Notes: a model not told the origin generated them from the sequence alone. DNA of 64,000 nt from Babylonia areolata (GCF_041734735.1 NC_134878.1:39600482-39664481), one strand, 5' to 3'; counted from the stretch's first letter, positions 10,867 through 22,062 are shown. A program made the numbers and translations.

Positions 10867-11720
10867 GCAATAATGATAAGAGAAAGTCAACAATCAAATG
10901 AATAGATATCAACAATACTGAACACAACATATTTCAATTTGCAGATGATACTCAGTTGCTATTTGAAGGAGATAGATTATCATTTGAGAACATAAAAAAA
11001 CATTAGATTTGGGAATATCTCTGGACTGTTTATGAACACTGAAAAAACTTTTAGGGAATAAAGTCTTATCAAAAGTCAAGCATATGCGTCACCTAAAATT
11101 GGACTGGAACCGCAAACAGTTTAAAATTCTTGGAGTGTGGTTCACTGCAGACCTGAGACAGTGAGTAGAGCTTGAATAATTACACTGAAAGATTTTGGAA
11201 GTAAGAGAACTTTTTAAAAATTTCGTTAAAAGAAATATCACACCTGTTGGAAAAGTGGCCATATTGAAATCATTGAATCATCTTTGGATTTTGTTGCCAA
11301 ATCTACTAAATGATATGATAAATGATCTTCAGAAGTGATGCTTTAAATTCACAATACTTTAATAGAATAATAAACTAGACTGGATCTCGAGAAAAACTAC
11401 TATTAAAAGTGGCATAGGTATTCCATCTATTAAACATTTCATAAGTGCTTTAAAACTTGCTGGGGTTAGAAAACTTATATTCTGCAAACAAATGAAAAAC
11501 CGTTATAGAAGTGTGTCCAATTATTAAAGATTTGGAAAAGTACAGCTCAATTCTTCCAGTTAGTAAACATAGATTAAACGCCTTCTGAGTAGATACACTC
11601 AAGGCATATAAACAGTAATAAAACAATGATATTCAGGAACTGGTTGGATAAATGTGTGTATCGTGTTGCCAGTTTGACCAATCCTGATTGAACTATCAAC
11701 AGTTCAGAAATGCTCACGAT
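10867..11720 (+). mobile_element. L1/Tx1-like LINE fragment (RT to thumb)
   Basis: A degenerate fragment. Recognisable pieces in changing frames are 'FADDTQLLFEGDRLSFEN' (RT motif C), 'KILGVWFTADLR', 'NFVKRNITPVGKVAILKS', 'LDWISRKTTIKSGIGIPS' and 'KHFISALKLAG'. They match, in the same order, the elements at 32343-38830 and 40380-49300. It is truncated at both ends, with many stops. The wording and order are of the L1/Tx1 type (zf-RVT-containing ORF2), not the CR1 type nearby. Confidence 0.75.
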
Positions 11721-12284
11721 ATCCAGACAAATTTTGTACTTTTCGGGGGGTGCCTTTGCGCGATTATAGCGTACTGCAATAGAATGGGTATGAGTCTATG
11801 TGGTAGTAAGTTCAGAAGTACATGTAAATCTCTGAGCACAGATAATCTGCGTATTTCTGTGGCATATGTCTTATGTGTCTTGATGTGATTGGTTTATATG
11901 GAAGTCTAATGCTGTAATGATTTGATCATTTTGTCACCTCCATTATTTATGTTTTGTTGTTTAGAATTAAATAATCACTAATATGACCTAATTTTAATTC
12001 AGAGAATGAAGGGATCTTGAATATCACCATTGTGACCTAATCTTGATTTATTTCAGATAATGAAAGAATCTGAATGCCTTCCATGGTAAATGCTGAATCC
12101 ACCAAAGAAAAAACAGATTTCTACAGTTATGGACAAGCACTTGGGATCGCCAGTCAGCACTCTTCCTTCATCCAGTGACCAAGGTTTTGATTCTCCAGCC
12201 CCATCTGAAATATTGAAAGGTTGGCGCTGTATCAGTGTATGTATGGCGTGTGTGAGTGCACATGCATGTATTTACATTATTATA
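11721..12284. other. Non-coding stretch with splice-site-like duplication
   Basis: Holds two near-copies of a 'gacctaat-ttgatt-ttcag-ataatgaa' block (about 11983-12020 and 12032-12068), each looking like a polypyrimidine tract plus AG. An open frame at 12090-12218 follows, but a stop lies directly upstream of its ATG. No gene is called. Confidence 0.35.
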
Positions 12285-12359
12285 CAGTCAAAGCCGCTTA
12301 TATGAAGTCAGATGTAACAAATGCTGGATATAATGAAGCAGAAAGGTTGGTCATGGCAA

Positions 12360-14493
12360 ATCTTTTATTCATGCCTATTGCAAATCATATGTTCCCCATG
12401 CATAAGCGGATCTACGACTCCGCGAAGCATAATGTTACTGCTTTTGTTGACACAGTGAAGACCACGTTCTATTCGTCAATGGTGTCCGGTTCACGCACGT
12501 GCAAGCAGTTGTTTCAGAACATGACGTCCCTTCTTGGCAAGACCAAACCAATTTCGCTACGTCTGTCTTGGATATAAAGCTCCTTCCTTTGCAGACTTAT
12601 TCTGTAACAAAATTTTGACCATTAGAAACAGTTTCCACTCAGCCTTACAGTCACACAATTTGTCTCCATCTTTCTCTGATACCCCATTCTCTGAGTTTGA
12701 TCCTGTTACTGAAGACTTTGTGAGAAAAAACTATTTTGCACACTACTCCAAAAACATGTGAGCTAGATCCAATGCCCACCAAGTTTGTTCCAACACTCCG
12801 ACCCTCTTCTGCCTGCTATTACTCATACCATGAATGAATCTTTCATTTCTAGTGTCTTTCATACTGAATTTAAAACAGCCATACTGAAATGTCAACTGAA
12901 GGAAGCAAACCTAGACCCTAACGACTTGAAACATCACAGACCCATCTTGAACTTACCATACCTCTCAAAACTTCTAGAAGGACTCTTGCTACATCAACTT
13001 TTCTGTCGTTTGACCTCTCACTTGCTACGCAGCGATCACCAGTCTGCTTACAGGCAGAATTCTCTAGATCAAGACAATTTATGTTCTTCTACTTTTGGAC
13101 CTTTCTGCAGCCTTCGATACGATAGATCACGATTTCATCTTTCACATTTGAATCAAATGTTTGGAATTACAATTACACTGCCCTCAACTGGTTTCGATCT
13201 TATCTCTCTGACAGAAAGCAAATTGTCCTTGTAAACGGAAATAGATCTTCTGAATCCACTCTTAATTTCGGTATTCCACAAGGCTCTGTGCTGGGCCCAG
13301 TGCTTTTCATATTCTACACCACTCCACTCACACCTCGCATTGACACTTATTCCATCTGTCATGAAATGTATGCTGATGATACTCAAACATTCTGATTCCC
13401 ATCCAAATTATGAACATCTGATTCAAATTCTCCAAGACTGTGTCACAGAAGTAAAAAATTGGATGACAGAAAACAAACTGAAACTAAACGATGATAAGAC
13501 TGAAGCCCTCAGACTCCTTCCTTCATCAGTAGATGCCACTTCCCTGCCTTCCATTGTCAATCATGGAAACTCTTCTCTCATTCTCTGATCATGTCCGTGA
13601 CTTTGGCTTTTTCCTTAGTAAAGATCTTTCCATGCAGTATCACATCAGCAAAACCTTTCAAGCAGTCTACTTTGAACTCAGATGAATCAGCCCCATACGC
13701 CACTACCTCAAACTCGATGCAACCAAAACACTAGTTAGTTCATGCATACTCTCTAGATTTGACTATTGCAACTCTCTTCTCATTGGTTGTCCGCGAACAC
13801 TCCTCAGATCACTACAACAGGTACAAAACTCCGCTGCCAAACTGATTTATAAAGCAAAAAGATCTGCGCACTGCACACCCCTTCTAAAAGAGTTGCACTG
13901 GTTACTCCGAGAGCAAAGAATCAAATACAAAGCTGCCTGTCACTGCTACCATGTCATATCTGGAACTGCACCCCTTTCAGATCTTTCAGATCTATGTACC
14001 ATCCCATTCTCTTCGGTCTGCTGCCCATGATAGAACCTTCTGTATCACAAAATACAAAAGAGAACAGGTGGTTGAGCCTTTTCATCATCAGCTGTTCAAA
14101 TATGGAACTCTTTGCCTCACCACATCTGTCACAGCCCCTCACTGCCTTCCTTTAAATCTAACCTCAAGACATTCCTCTTCCAGCAGCATTTCCTCTGGAC
14201 CTCTCTCAATCATAGAAGTAGTCAGTTGATTGTGTAGGTATATATATTTGTAATGCTGTATTGTTTGTGGGTCAAATATAGGTATATGTATGGATGCATG
14301 CATGTATGTATATATATATTGTACATACAAGTTTGTATGCGCATATATGTGTTTATTGTGCATGATTCATTGATTGTGAGTTGAGGACTAAGTGTGTTCT
14401 GTATGCATGTGTGTGTGGATTGTAAAGCGCTTTGTGCAATGAGGAAAGCGCTGATAAATGTTCAGTTATCATTGTCATTATTATTATTATTAT
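12360..14493 (+). mobile_element. CR1-like LINE, 5'-truncated and degenerate
   Basis: Linker and RT remnants appear across three frames: 'CKQLFQNMTSLLGKTKP', 'EFDPVTEDFVRKN', 'EFKTAILKCQLKEANLDPNDLKHHRPI', 'LLLLDLSAAFDTIDHD', '[13 protein letters not shown]', 'CVTEVKNWMTENKLKLNDDKTEAL' and 'TPLLKELHWLLREQRIKYKA'. The 3' end 'gtaaagcgctttgtgcaatgagg' plus (ATT)n at 14470-14493 is the standard CR1/L2-type tail. Order and wording fit CR1-group LINEs. The 5' portion, including the endonuclease, is missing and many stops are present. Confidence 0.8.
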
Positions 14494-15477
14494 GTTCGGC
14501 CCCATGAAGAGTTCAAGCTGGATATAGTGAAGTGGTTACTTTTGTTTTGGGGAACCATTTCTCATAAATGGTTGGTTAGTTTGCTGCGATGTATATTCCT
14601 TCATACAATCCCTGTCTATCCTTGGGAGATGGAGGAGTGTCCACATAGGCATATGAAATGCAGAGCTTTCTATGCATTGCTTTAAATAGATATCACAAGT
14701 TTATAGGTGTGTTTGATCTGCTGCATAACCCTAAGGTTGTTTAATTTTCTTTCACAGCTTCACATACACGTAGGTAGATTAAAAGTTCACAGTATTTTTT
14801 ACTGTATGTTTGTTGTATGATAAATGTCACCTTGGTAATTCATAAGCAATAAAATTATATTCTAATGTCCTGTAAAGCGAGTGGTTGCGATTGTCGGAAC
14901 AGAGTGGTCGACTCATGTGGGGTCAGAGTTTCAACAACTGTAGACAGAGGAGAGATGCTAGAGGGATGAGGGTGGGGTGAAGGGGAAGGAGGGTGTCAGG
15001 TTTTGATTTCATAGGTCATTTCATCATGGCATCTGCATATCACTAAAGTGAAAATTTGAAATTATTCATGAAGTTGAAAGAAAAGTTGATGGAGAAAAGT
15101 CAAAGATTTTCATTTTCTTTTCAATACCTTATTTAGACAATATTTATTTTTGGTTATTGTGATTTCTTTTCAAGCTGTGACAAGCACAAAAAATTGCTTG
15201 AACTTGCAGTGTGAAACAGTAAACGAACAGTGCAGAAATCCCATTTTTCCCCCTCCACTTTCAGGTTGTGGCGCTGTGTGAATTCTTTTGACAATCTCTT
15301 CTTCTGAAGTCTTCAGAATAATGCAGTAAATTTTGTTCACCTGTCTTATTATCACTTTCTAAGCCTTGAAATTGCAATATAGGCCTATGTGATCTGTTTA
15401 TCCTATCTATCTATACTAGGGGATGGGGGGTTGGGGGGGGGGATGCGTGCATGTGAGAGAGAAACACGATATGCCAG
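14494..15477. other. AT-rich stretch, possible interior of the pogo-like element
   Basis: No coding frame was recognised. A piece near 14516 ('gctggatatagtgaagtggtt') resembles the subterminal sequence of the surrounding pogo-like ends. A poly-G run lies at 15421-15441. Confidence 0.35.
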
Positions 15478-15704
15478 ATATAACAAATCAACCTGATAGA
15501 AATTCATTATAACCGTCGTGTCGGATGAAATAAAAGTTGGATATAACGAAGCAATTTTGAATGTCACCGGCAATTTGTTATAACTTTATAAGCGGCTTTG
15601 ACAGTATGAGTATGTATGTGAGTTTATGTAAGTTTGTGCCTGCCTATGTGTGCGTATGTGTTAGGGTAGCTGTTAGATACACATGTATTATTAAAATGTA
15701 TGTA

Positions 15705-15708
<4 letters not shown>

Positions 15709-15753
<45 letters not shown>

Positions 15754-15755
15754 AA

Positions 15756-15803
<48 letters not shown>
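15709..15803 (+). repeat. (GT)n microsatellite
   Basis: About 95 bases of GT repeats with one short interruption near 15749-15760. Confidence 0.95.
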
Positions 15804-15804
<1 letters not shown>

Positions 15805-15837
15805 TCACATTTTGGTGTGTGTATGTAACATAGATGT

Positions 15838-15931
15838 AATGTTTTATGTTAACAAAGCGTTTTTGTAAAGCACCTAGAGCAGGTTTCTGGATAGTGTGCT
15901 ATATAAGTATCCATTATTATTATTATTATTA

Positions 15932-15965
<34 letters not shown>
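15838..15965 (+). repeat. CR1/L2-type LINE 3' tail fragment
   Basis: 'ttttgtaaagcacctagagc ... gtgctatataagtatc' followed by (ATT)n matches the tail type at 14427-14493. It is only the 3' UTR of a heavily 5'-truncated copy. Confidence 0.65.
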
Positions 15966-16258
15966 GTGTGTATTATATGATATATATAATAATTAGTATA
16001 TATGTGTGTATGTGTAAAATATAATGAAAAATACCACTTTTCATGAAATGGATTCAAAATGAAATGAAAATCACATCTTATTTTTCTGGTTGTTTCTTTT
16101 CTGGGTTCATTGTAAATTTTGTATAGAATATATTGATATAAAATGGATACAATTCTAGACAAAGTATGATATCAGTGGATTTTTATTTTATTTAATGTAA
16201 CAGTAATGACAAAATTGCTTGAAATGTTCACACATTTTCTTATATTGAGTTGTAAGTG

Positions 16259-16628
16259 ACGGGCGCAATAGCCGAGTGGTTAAAGCGTTGGACTGTCAAT
16301 CTGAGGGTCCCGGGTTCGAATCACGGTGACGGCGCCTGGTGGGTAAAGGGTGGAGATTTTTACGATCTCCCAGGTCAATATATGTGCAGACCTGCTAGTG
16401 CCTGAACCCCCTTCGTGTGTATATGCAAGCAGAAGATCAAATACGCACGTTAAAGATCCTGTAATCCATGTCAGCGTTCGGTGGGTTATGGAAGCAAGAA
16501 CATACCCAGCATGCACACCCCCGAAAACGGAGTATGGCTGCCTACATGGCGGGGTAAAAACGGTCATACACGTAAAAGCCCACTCGTGTGCATATGAGTG
16601 AACGCAGAAGAAGAAGAAAGAAGAAGAA
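16259..16628 (+). mobile_element. tRNA-derived SINE with 12-bp target duplication
   Basis: A complete 370-bp SINE. The head contains a Pol III A box ('tagccgagtgg') and B box ('gggttcgaatc') in a tRNA-like layout. The body includes 'ctggtgggtaaaggg', 'tttttacgatctcccaggtc' and 'atggctgcctacatggcggg', and the tail is an (AGA)n run. Perfect direct repeats GAGTTGTAAGTG at 16247-16258 and 16629-16640 mark the insertion. This body is common in gastropod genomes (from memory). Related copies lie at 55686-56010 and 35622-35749. The intact boxes and exact duplication suggest a fairly recent insertion. Confidence 0.92.
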
Positions 16629-16794
16629 GAGTTGTAAGTGTTGTGAATTTTGTCTGGGTCTTTAGAAATTAATATATCAAGATCACACACACACACACAC
16701 ATATATCATATATATAACATATTTGGTATGGCCATGTCAGTTTGTAAAAAAAAAAAAACATTATTAAAAATGTTTTAACATGAAATAAGATTTA

Positions 16795-16876
16795 TCTAAC
16801 TATCTATTAATCTGTCAATCGATCTATCTGTCTATATATCTATCTATCTATCTGTCTGTCTGTCTGTCTGTATACA

Positions 16877-16930
<54 letters not shown>
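16795..16930. repeat. (CTAT)n/(CTGT)n/(TA)n microsatellite cluster
   Basis: Tetranucleotide CTAT and CTGT repeats grade into a perfect TA run at 16886-16930. Confidence 0.9.
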
Positions 16931-16932
<2 letters not shown>

Positions 16933-17850
16933 TGCTGTTATTGGTACAATAAATGTTAATTTATGTGGTCTGGGGTCTCATGCATGAAACCTTACAACTG
17001 CAGTAGGCAACTTCACCACAGCTGGCAACTCTATAGTTCCTTACTTCCATTGTCCGTTGTAGGGTATGCATGGAGCTTTGTCAGAATGCAACAGTGCAGT
17101 AAGGTACGTTATTTTTATCTTCAGGAATACACGAAACTGTCAGCCAGTAGACATGCACACAGATAGTTTTTCCAGTCATTTCCTGCTTGAAGACAAAGAA
17201 ACTAATTGACAATGAAAATAATAAAAATGAAAATTATTGCCTCAAAATGCAGTCAGTATGTTTGGAAGAGCTGCATATAGAATACATTATAACACAAACA
17301 GCTGAGACTGAAAACGTCTAAGGACGAAAACGTGGGCACGGATAACGCTTGACGTGAACGCTGTTGACGGGCAAAACTGGTAAGTTGTCAAGTTCAGCTT
17401 TCGAAATTAATAATGAGATGTGTTTACAACGTGTGTTAAATTTCAAAATCGCCAAATTAATGTGTGCTTGTTTCACAACAGCAGTGGAGGTAATATCAGA
17501 ACTGCTTGTAGTGATTTGGATGACACTAAGTATGGAGTACAGATTAAAATACCACGGAAACATCAAACAGAATCATTATGACTTAGGTAAGTTAATTGGA
17601 ATAAATGCACTTGATGAAACTGAAAGCTAACCTGAAGACATTTTAGAAACAATCATGAATCTTTGACAAAAATAAGATGGATCAGAGGAAAAGGAGAAAT
17701 AAATCTGACATATGACATTTTTAAGGACTGACACAGTCAGTGTGATATTACTGCAGTTGTCATTGTTGCTTGACATATACTATATGCAGATAAAGGTTGA
17801 AGTTTACCATCAATCTCAGTTTTGTATTTGAAGGTGACTCCATTAAAGTG
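16931..17850. other. Unassigned sequence
   Basis: Contains an 88-codon frame at 17364-17630 followed by a splice-donor-like 'CTTAG|gtaagt' at about 17586. I do not recognise it and see no matching acceptor-bounded neighbour. The rest is AT-rich. Confidence 0.3.
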
Positions 17851-17858
17851 ATGACAGT

Positions 17859-18700
17859 ACCAGCCGACGTGGCGAAGTGGTTAGCGTCACGGACTGATAG
17901 CTGGGGGGACACGGGTTCGAATCCTAGCGGAGGTGGGTTTTTCGGCCCGTGACCGGCTCCTACCCAGAGTTGAGTGTGCTGTGGGCTTGAATGGGGAGAT
18001 TGGGACCACACAGTCGAGTGTCTTCCGCTTCCAGGATGTGTGTTGCTCTAATTACCTGACCAACACTGCAAGTGTCTGTATCTCTCGGGCCTGGTTAACG
18101 CCGGGATATATGTTCATAATGAAAGGAAGTGTAGAGTACAGCTTTGTCACACAGTCCCAAACCAAAATGGACCTCCATAGCAACATCGTCATCGTCATCC
18201 TCCTCCTCCTCCTCCTCCATCATCATCAATATAAACAAAACAGTCTCAAAGTCTGTGGCCTTTCATGCCCTGTTCTCATGGTGACCTCAGTTTCGATACC
18301 ACTCCACCTCCGTGCTTGGGGTGAGTCCTGTCAATGTCTTCAGTGTTGGCAGATTCATGGGGGGCTGTTGTTTAAAGGACGTAGTGGCGGTCTCCACTTT
18401 GGGAGAGACGCTCACTCAGTCTGGCTCCGTGACTAAGCCATTATTGTCGTTAGTAGGAGGCTTAGTATGTGGTGTCCTAAGTACGTTAAATCAGCAGCAG
18501 TGCAGGGTCTCCTCTGGTGTGTGGCCTCCTGGCGACCTAACATTGATGGTTCCCTGTGGACTGCTGACGCTGGAACTGTGATGGACGAACCCGGGTGTGG
18601 CCGTGTATGGAGGAATCTAAATGACCGGCGTGGGAGTAATGCCACTGAAATGGTGCAGTGGATGGGGCAGCAAAAAAAAAAACAACAACAAAAAAAAATT
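17859..18700 (+). mobile_element. Long tRNA-headed retroposon, 842 bp
   Basis: The head has A-box 'tggcgaagtgg' and B-box 'gggttcgaatcc'. A body including 'ttttcggcccgtgaccggctc' follows, then a (CTC)n/(CAT)n stretch near 18197-18228, then a further 450 bases ending in an A-rich tail (18672-18698). Identical ATGACAGT octamers at 17851-17858 and 18701-18708 flank the whole unit, so head and distal part seem to have been inserted together. It is longer than ordinary SINEs. Either it is a composite SINE, or a SINE that read through into a second repeat. No coding potential was recognised. Confidence 0.7.
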
Positions 18701-18708
18701 ATGACAGT

Positions 18709-19539
18709 TAGGTTGGTCTTGTGTGTAAAGCCCAAATATGACTGATTTTCTTTACATATGGAGTGAAAGTCTAGCGCAAAACTGTGGAACAACATGCAAG
18801 GCAGTGTTAAAAAATAATAATAATAAAAAAAAGACCAAAAAGGGTTGCACAGACATGGGCAAAACTACCAGACAAATTTCATGAATTGAAGCAGCAGCAT
18901 CAGTGCAGTTGGTAGGTATTGTATGTTTGTGGATTTTCCAATATAAGTACCAAAGCAATTCATACAACAATCTTGGTGCAAAACATTTTGTTTTCATTTG
19001 GATGTAATTCAATCTGTTACAAGTTATCATTTGATAATTATTTTAAAAGCGCAACTAAATATTGGTTCAAACTTTACAATAAAGCCTGACCAGCTTGTAC
19101 TGATCAAGTTGTTTGAGAAAATGGGAATGTTTTGATTTAAAATCTAAAGGAGGATATAGTTGCTCTTGGCGGTGACATATTGCATATATCTGGGATGCCT
19201 TGATTTGTGTTGAAACTTTATCAGTTCTATGTAAAATCTGATTTGAATTGATAATAATGTATGACTAGAATTACTCAATTAGTGTGCTTTCTTACTATTA
19301 TTGATTTCAAACTTCAAGAATTATTTGTGTTTATAGATCATGTACATGACCTTAAGTACATTGGTACTTGCAGGTACTGAATTGTTATTTCTTAACACAC
19401 AACATACCTTTGGACATCAACTAGTTGATAAAGAATGTTTGGTAATGCAAAATATTTTTTCAAACTGCAGTTGAATTCCAACTCAAGCACTCTCATTCTG
19501 TCTCTCTTGTGCACACACACAGTGAAAAAGACACACTCA
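18709..19539. other. AT-rich non-coding stretch
   Basis: No splice-bounded frame or repeat family was recognised. Confidence 0.4.
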
Positions 19540-19543
19540 TTAA

Positions 19544-20597
19544 CCCCAGGGCTTCCTATATGACAAGATAACTTGTCATCGCAAGCATGTAAGCTTTGCT
19601 GCCACAGTGACGAGATAACTTGTCATTGAAATATTCTGACTTTTCCCTGGTTTGCATTCAGTTCGTTGACAAAAATACTGGTAGCTTTAGCTCAGGGAAT
19701 CTTTCTAGATTCTATTCATAGCTAGAAACACCATCTACGTCATGAGGCAGTCCTTCATTTGAACATTTTGGTTGGGTTACTGTCACAGTGTTTGCCTGGC
19801 TCCTTTCCTCGCTCGCTCAACAAAATGTCGGACCCCATACTCAAGGCATGCGATTTTGGCGAACAGAATCAACCAAGATTGCTTTCTTTAGCTGATGCTC
19901 AGAAAGAATTGAAGCGTGAATCTGAAGAAGACATTGACGAATATTTGGATGATTTGATGAAAATAAAGAGAGCAAACAAGAGAGTGGCCAAGATACGACT
20001 ATCAGTGAGTGATGCTGGCTGTACAGCTGTGACAGACGACAGAAAGTGGCCAAATTATTAGCAGGATACAGTGTGAGCGATTTTCTTGGCACTCAGCCAA
20101 TGCAGTCTGATGAGAACTGGATTAAATGGCCGTGTGAGAGGGGTGAAGAGGAGGGTGGGTTTTGACTGAGGGGGTGTGGCCTCACATCCATATTATCACT
20201 TGGAGAAGTCACAATTCAGTGTGTAATTTTTTTAAAAAATTTTATTGTGGTTGTTCTAGCATGATTTTGTGTGTGCATATATCCATTTGTTCAGAAAATA
20301 TGATATTTTAGTGCAAATTACCTGACTAATATTTGTAATGAACAAGTTGAAAATGTGACAAAAAACAAAACACTGATTTCAAAATGACAGCATATCACTT
20401 CAAAATATATAAAATGGGAAAATATCATGTGTTTTGTATTCTTTATTCTTTTACCTTTCAAAAAATAGATACTTTTATGGGTCTTTCTCCAATAACAAAG
20501 AGCACAGAATTTTTTGAAAATTTATGCCCTTTTTTGTGGAAAAAAAACCCTGGCAAATAGATTTCACTTAAATCTTATTTTCCTGGCAGCGAAAGGG
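19544..20597 (+). mobile_element. piggyBac-like MITE with N-terminal ORF, copy 1
   Basis: TTAA at 19540-19543 and 20598-20601 flank 1054 bp. The ends are short and imperfect: CCCCAGGGCTTCC on the left, CCCTTTCGCTGCCAGG reading inward on the right. The unit aligns along its whole length with 49815-50845, sharing 'gacaagataactTGTCATCGC' near the left end and 'cctggcaaatagatttcac' near the right. It carries only an N-terminal transposase-like frame, so it is non-autonomous. The two copies define the family's ends independently. Confidence 0.85.
19825..20061 (+). CDS. Acidic N-terminal piggyBac-like fragment (MITE copy 1)
   Basis: A 78-residue frame from the ATG in 'caaaATGTCGGACCCC'. It contains 'LLSLADAQKELKRESEEDI' and 'DEYLDDLMKIKRANKR', an amphipathic, acidic start like those of the other piggyBac derivatives here. 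A stop follows 'RKWPNY', and a further in-register 'GTQPMQSDENWIKWPCERG' suggests decay of a once longer frame. The equivalent region in copy 2 (50101-50420) has lost this frame. The assignment is by layout (TTAA ends, position, acidity), not by recognised core motifs. Confidence 0.45.
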   Translation: MSDPILKACDFGEQNQPRLLSLADAQKELKRESEEDIDEYLDDLMKIKRANKRVAKIRLSVSDAGCTAVTDDRKWPNY

Positions 20598-20642
20598 TTA
20601 AAAATATCTCATATTTAATTTTACAACGATTTCTTTTTCAGT

Positions 20643-20716
20643 AGATCAGGAGTATGGGGACACTATGACTGAAAAAACCGCAAAACAAACCAATAACGTG
20701 GATGCTTATTTTCAAG
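20643..20716 (+). other. Possible internal exon of an unidentified host gene
   Basis: A 74-base segment sits between a strong acceptor ('acgatttctttttcag') and a donor ('CAAG|gtatgc'). One frame is open throughout and reads 'DQEYGDTMTEKTAKQTNNVD...'. It lies between a MITE and a SINE, upstream of MCPH1 on the same strand. I do not recognise the peptide and no neighbouring exon was found, so chance is a real alternative. Confidence 0.25.
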
Positions 20717-20919
20717 GTATGCAAATGTTACAAGACAACTCTGACTCTCACACATTTAGAAAATGGAGACGTGTAATTTTTGAAGACTGAACATGCAGAA
20801 ATAAAAGATTCTCTTAAAACAAAATCATTGAAATATAAGTGTATATATCTGCTAAGTTGACAATAATTGTTAGATATCAAACTGGCAATTTTCATGATGC
20901 TTGATCTTTTCTTGTTTTC

Positions 20920-21186
20920 TATGATAATGATAAACCGAGGTCCCGTGTGCAGCACGCACTTGGCGCACTGAAAAAGAACCCGTGGCAACGAGAGTGTTGT
21001 CCTCTGGCGAAATTACGTAAAATGAAATCCACTTTCATAGGCACACAAATATGTAAGCATGAACTCAAGGCCTGACTAAGCGCGTTGGGTTATGCTGCTG
21101 GTCAGGCATCTATCTGCTCGACAGATGTGGTGTAGCGTGTATGGATTTGTCCGAACGCAGTGACGCCTCCTTGAGAAAGTGAAACT
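20920..21186 (+). mobile_element. Gastropod SINE-like repeat, 'cgaacgcagtgacg' tail
   Basis: Begins near 'gataaaccgaggtcccgtgtgcagc' and ends 'tttgtccgaacgcagtgacgcctccttgagaaagtgaaactg'. I know this body from gastropod introns and UTRs. The first half matches the copy at 21838-22062; the second half differs, indicating two 3' types of one family. No clear target duplication was seen. Confidence 0.7.
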
Positions 21187-21187
21187 G

Positions 21188-21325
21188 TATGATAATGATA
21201 TTTATATAGCGCTGAATCTTGTGCAGAGACAAATCAAAACGCTTTCGCACCAGTCATTCACACGCATGCATAACTCTAAAACTGGAAAATCTGAAGACAA
21301 GGAAGAGGCAGAGAAGGGATGTGTA
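21188..21325 (+). repeat. Dispersed 'tatatagcgctgaatcttgtgcagag' repeat
   Basis: A non-coding dispersed repeat that I recognise from molluscan sequence: 'gatatttatatagcgctgaa ... ccagtcattcacacgcatgc ... aaggaagaggcag'. It directly abuts the SINE-like unit before it. Confidence 0.55.
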
Positions 21326-21837
21326 AGCTTAATTTTTTTTAGTTAGATGGATAGCGCTAATTCAGTGGACATGACTATTACTTTTTGTATGTCATTTAAA
21401 AATAGTTTATTGTCACTGCTGTCATTGTCACTTGATGAAACCTTCAGGTATGAAATGTTACTGAACCAGTGAATGATTTGGTCACAGCAAATCACACTTT
21501 TTGAGTGCTGTAGTTTTACCTTACCAGATGCATAACTAAATAATGACACTGATATTTGGTACATAATTATGTTTGCAAAGAGAGTAATATAACCATTTGA
21601 AAATATGTTGGCAGTGGGTATTGCGAAGACCCCAGAAATCAATAATATGAATTACTGAATAAGTGGAGGAAGTTTCCAGTGGGCACCTGCAAAAATCTGT
21701 TGTTAAAAAAAAAAAAAAAAAGGAAAAAAAGCATTTTATCATTTGCTCAAGGTTAATCTAATGTATGCATGCAGTCGTTTGACATTTGCTAGGTTCAGCA
21801 TACCATATAATTGTTATTTGAATGAAATGGTGTTCTA

Positions 21838-22062
21838 GTTGTAATGCACCTGATTAGTTTGGAGTCACATGGACCAAGATGTGCTTTGGCTGTTAGTCAT
21901 TCAGATGAGACGATAAACTCAGGCCCTGTATACAGCATGCACTTAACACACTTAAAAGAATCCATGGCAACAAAAGGGTTTTCCCTGGAAAAAATATGTA
22001 GAAAATCTACTTTGATAGTAAAATCCACTTGAGACAAGGAAAAAATATATGGGTGGCACTGC
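21838..22062 (+). mobile_element. Gastropod SINE-like repeat, second 3' type
   Basis: Diverged copy sharing 'gatgagacgataaactcagg', 'agcatgcacttaacacac' and 'ggcaacaaaagggtttt' with 20920-21186. It ends 'gggtggcactgcactttg' before a (GT)n/(G)n tract at 22070-22102. Confidence 0.65.

Larger units (their letters stand above)
12285..15604. mobile_element. pogo/Tigger-like DNA transposon ends enclosing other repeats
   Basis: The left end at 12285, preceded by TA, reads CAGTCAAAGCCGCTTATATG. The right end at 15604, followed by TA, reads inward as CTGTCAAAGCCGCTTATAAA. Subterminal 'aacaaatgctggatataatgaagc' on the left matches 'ttggatataacgaagcaatttt' on the right, read in inverted order. CAGT-starting ends with TA duplication are typical of Tc1/mariner pogo-Tigger elements. 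No transposase was recognised: the interior is mostly a CR1-like LINE (12360-14493) and AT-rich sequence. It could be one element later filled, or two separate ends. Confidence 0.6.

Noticed and set aside
12090-12305. Host exon reading 'NPPKKKQISTVMDKHLGSP...'
   Set aside because: A stop lies directly before the ATG, the only acceptors are weak, and no partner exon or similarity is known to me.
15561-15833. 90-codon ORF rich in Cys-Val
   Set aside because: Translation of a (GT)n tract.
16261-16335. Functional tRNA gene
   Set aside because: A and B boxes are present, but a good cloverleaf with acceptor-stem closure is not, and the sequence is the head of a 370-bp SINE with target duplications.
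17861-17935. Functional tRNA gene
   Set aside because: Same reasoning: promoter boxes only, continuing into a retroposon body.
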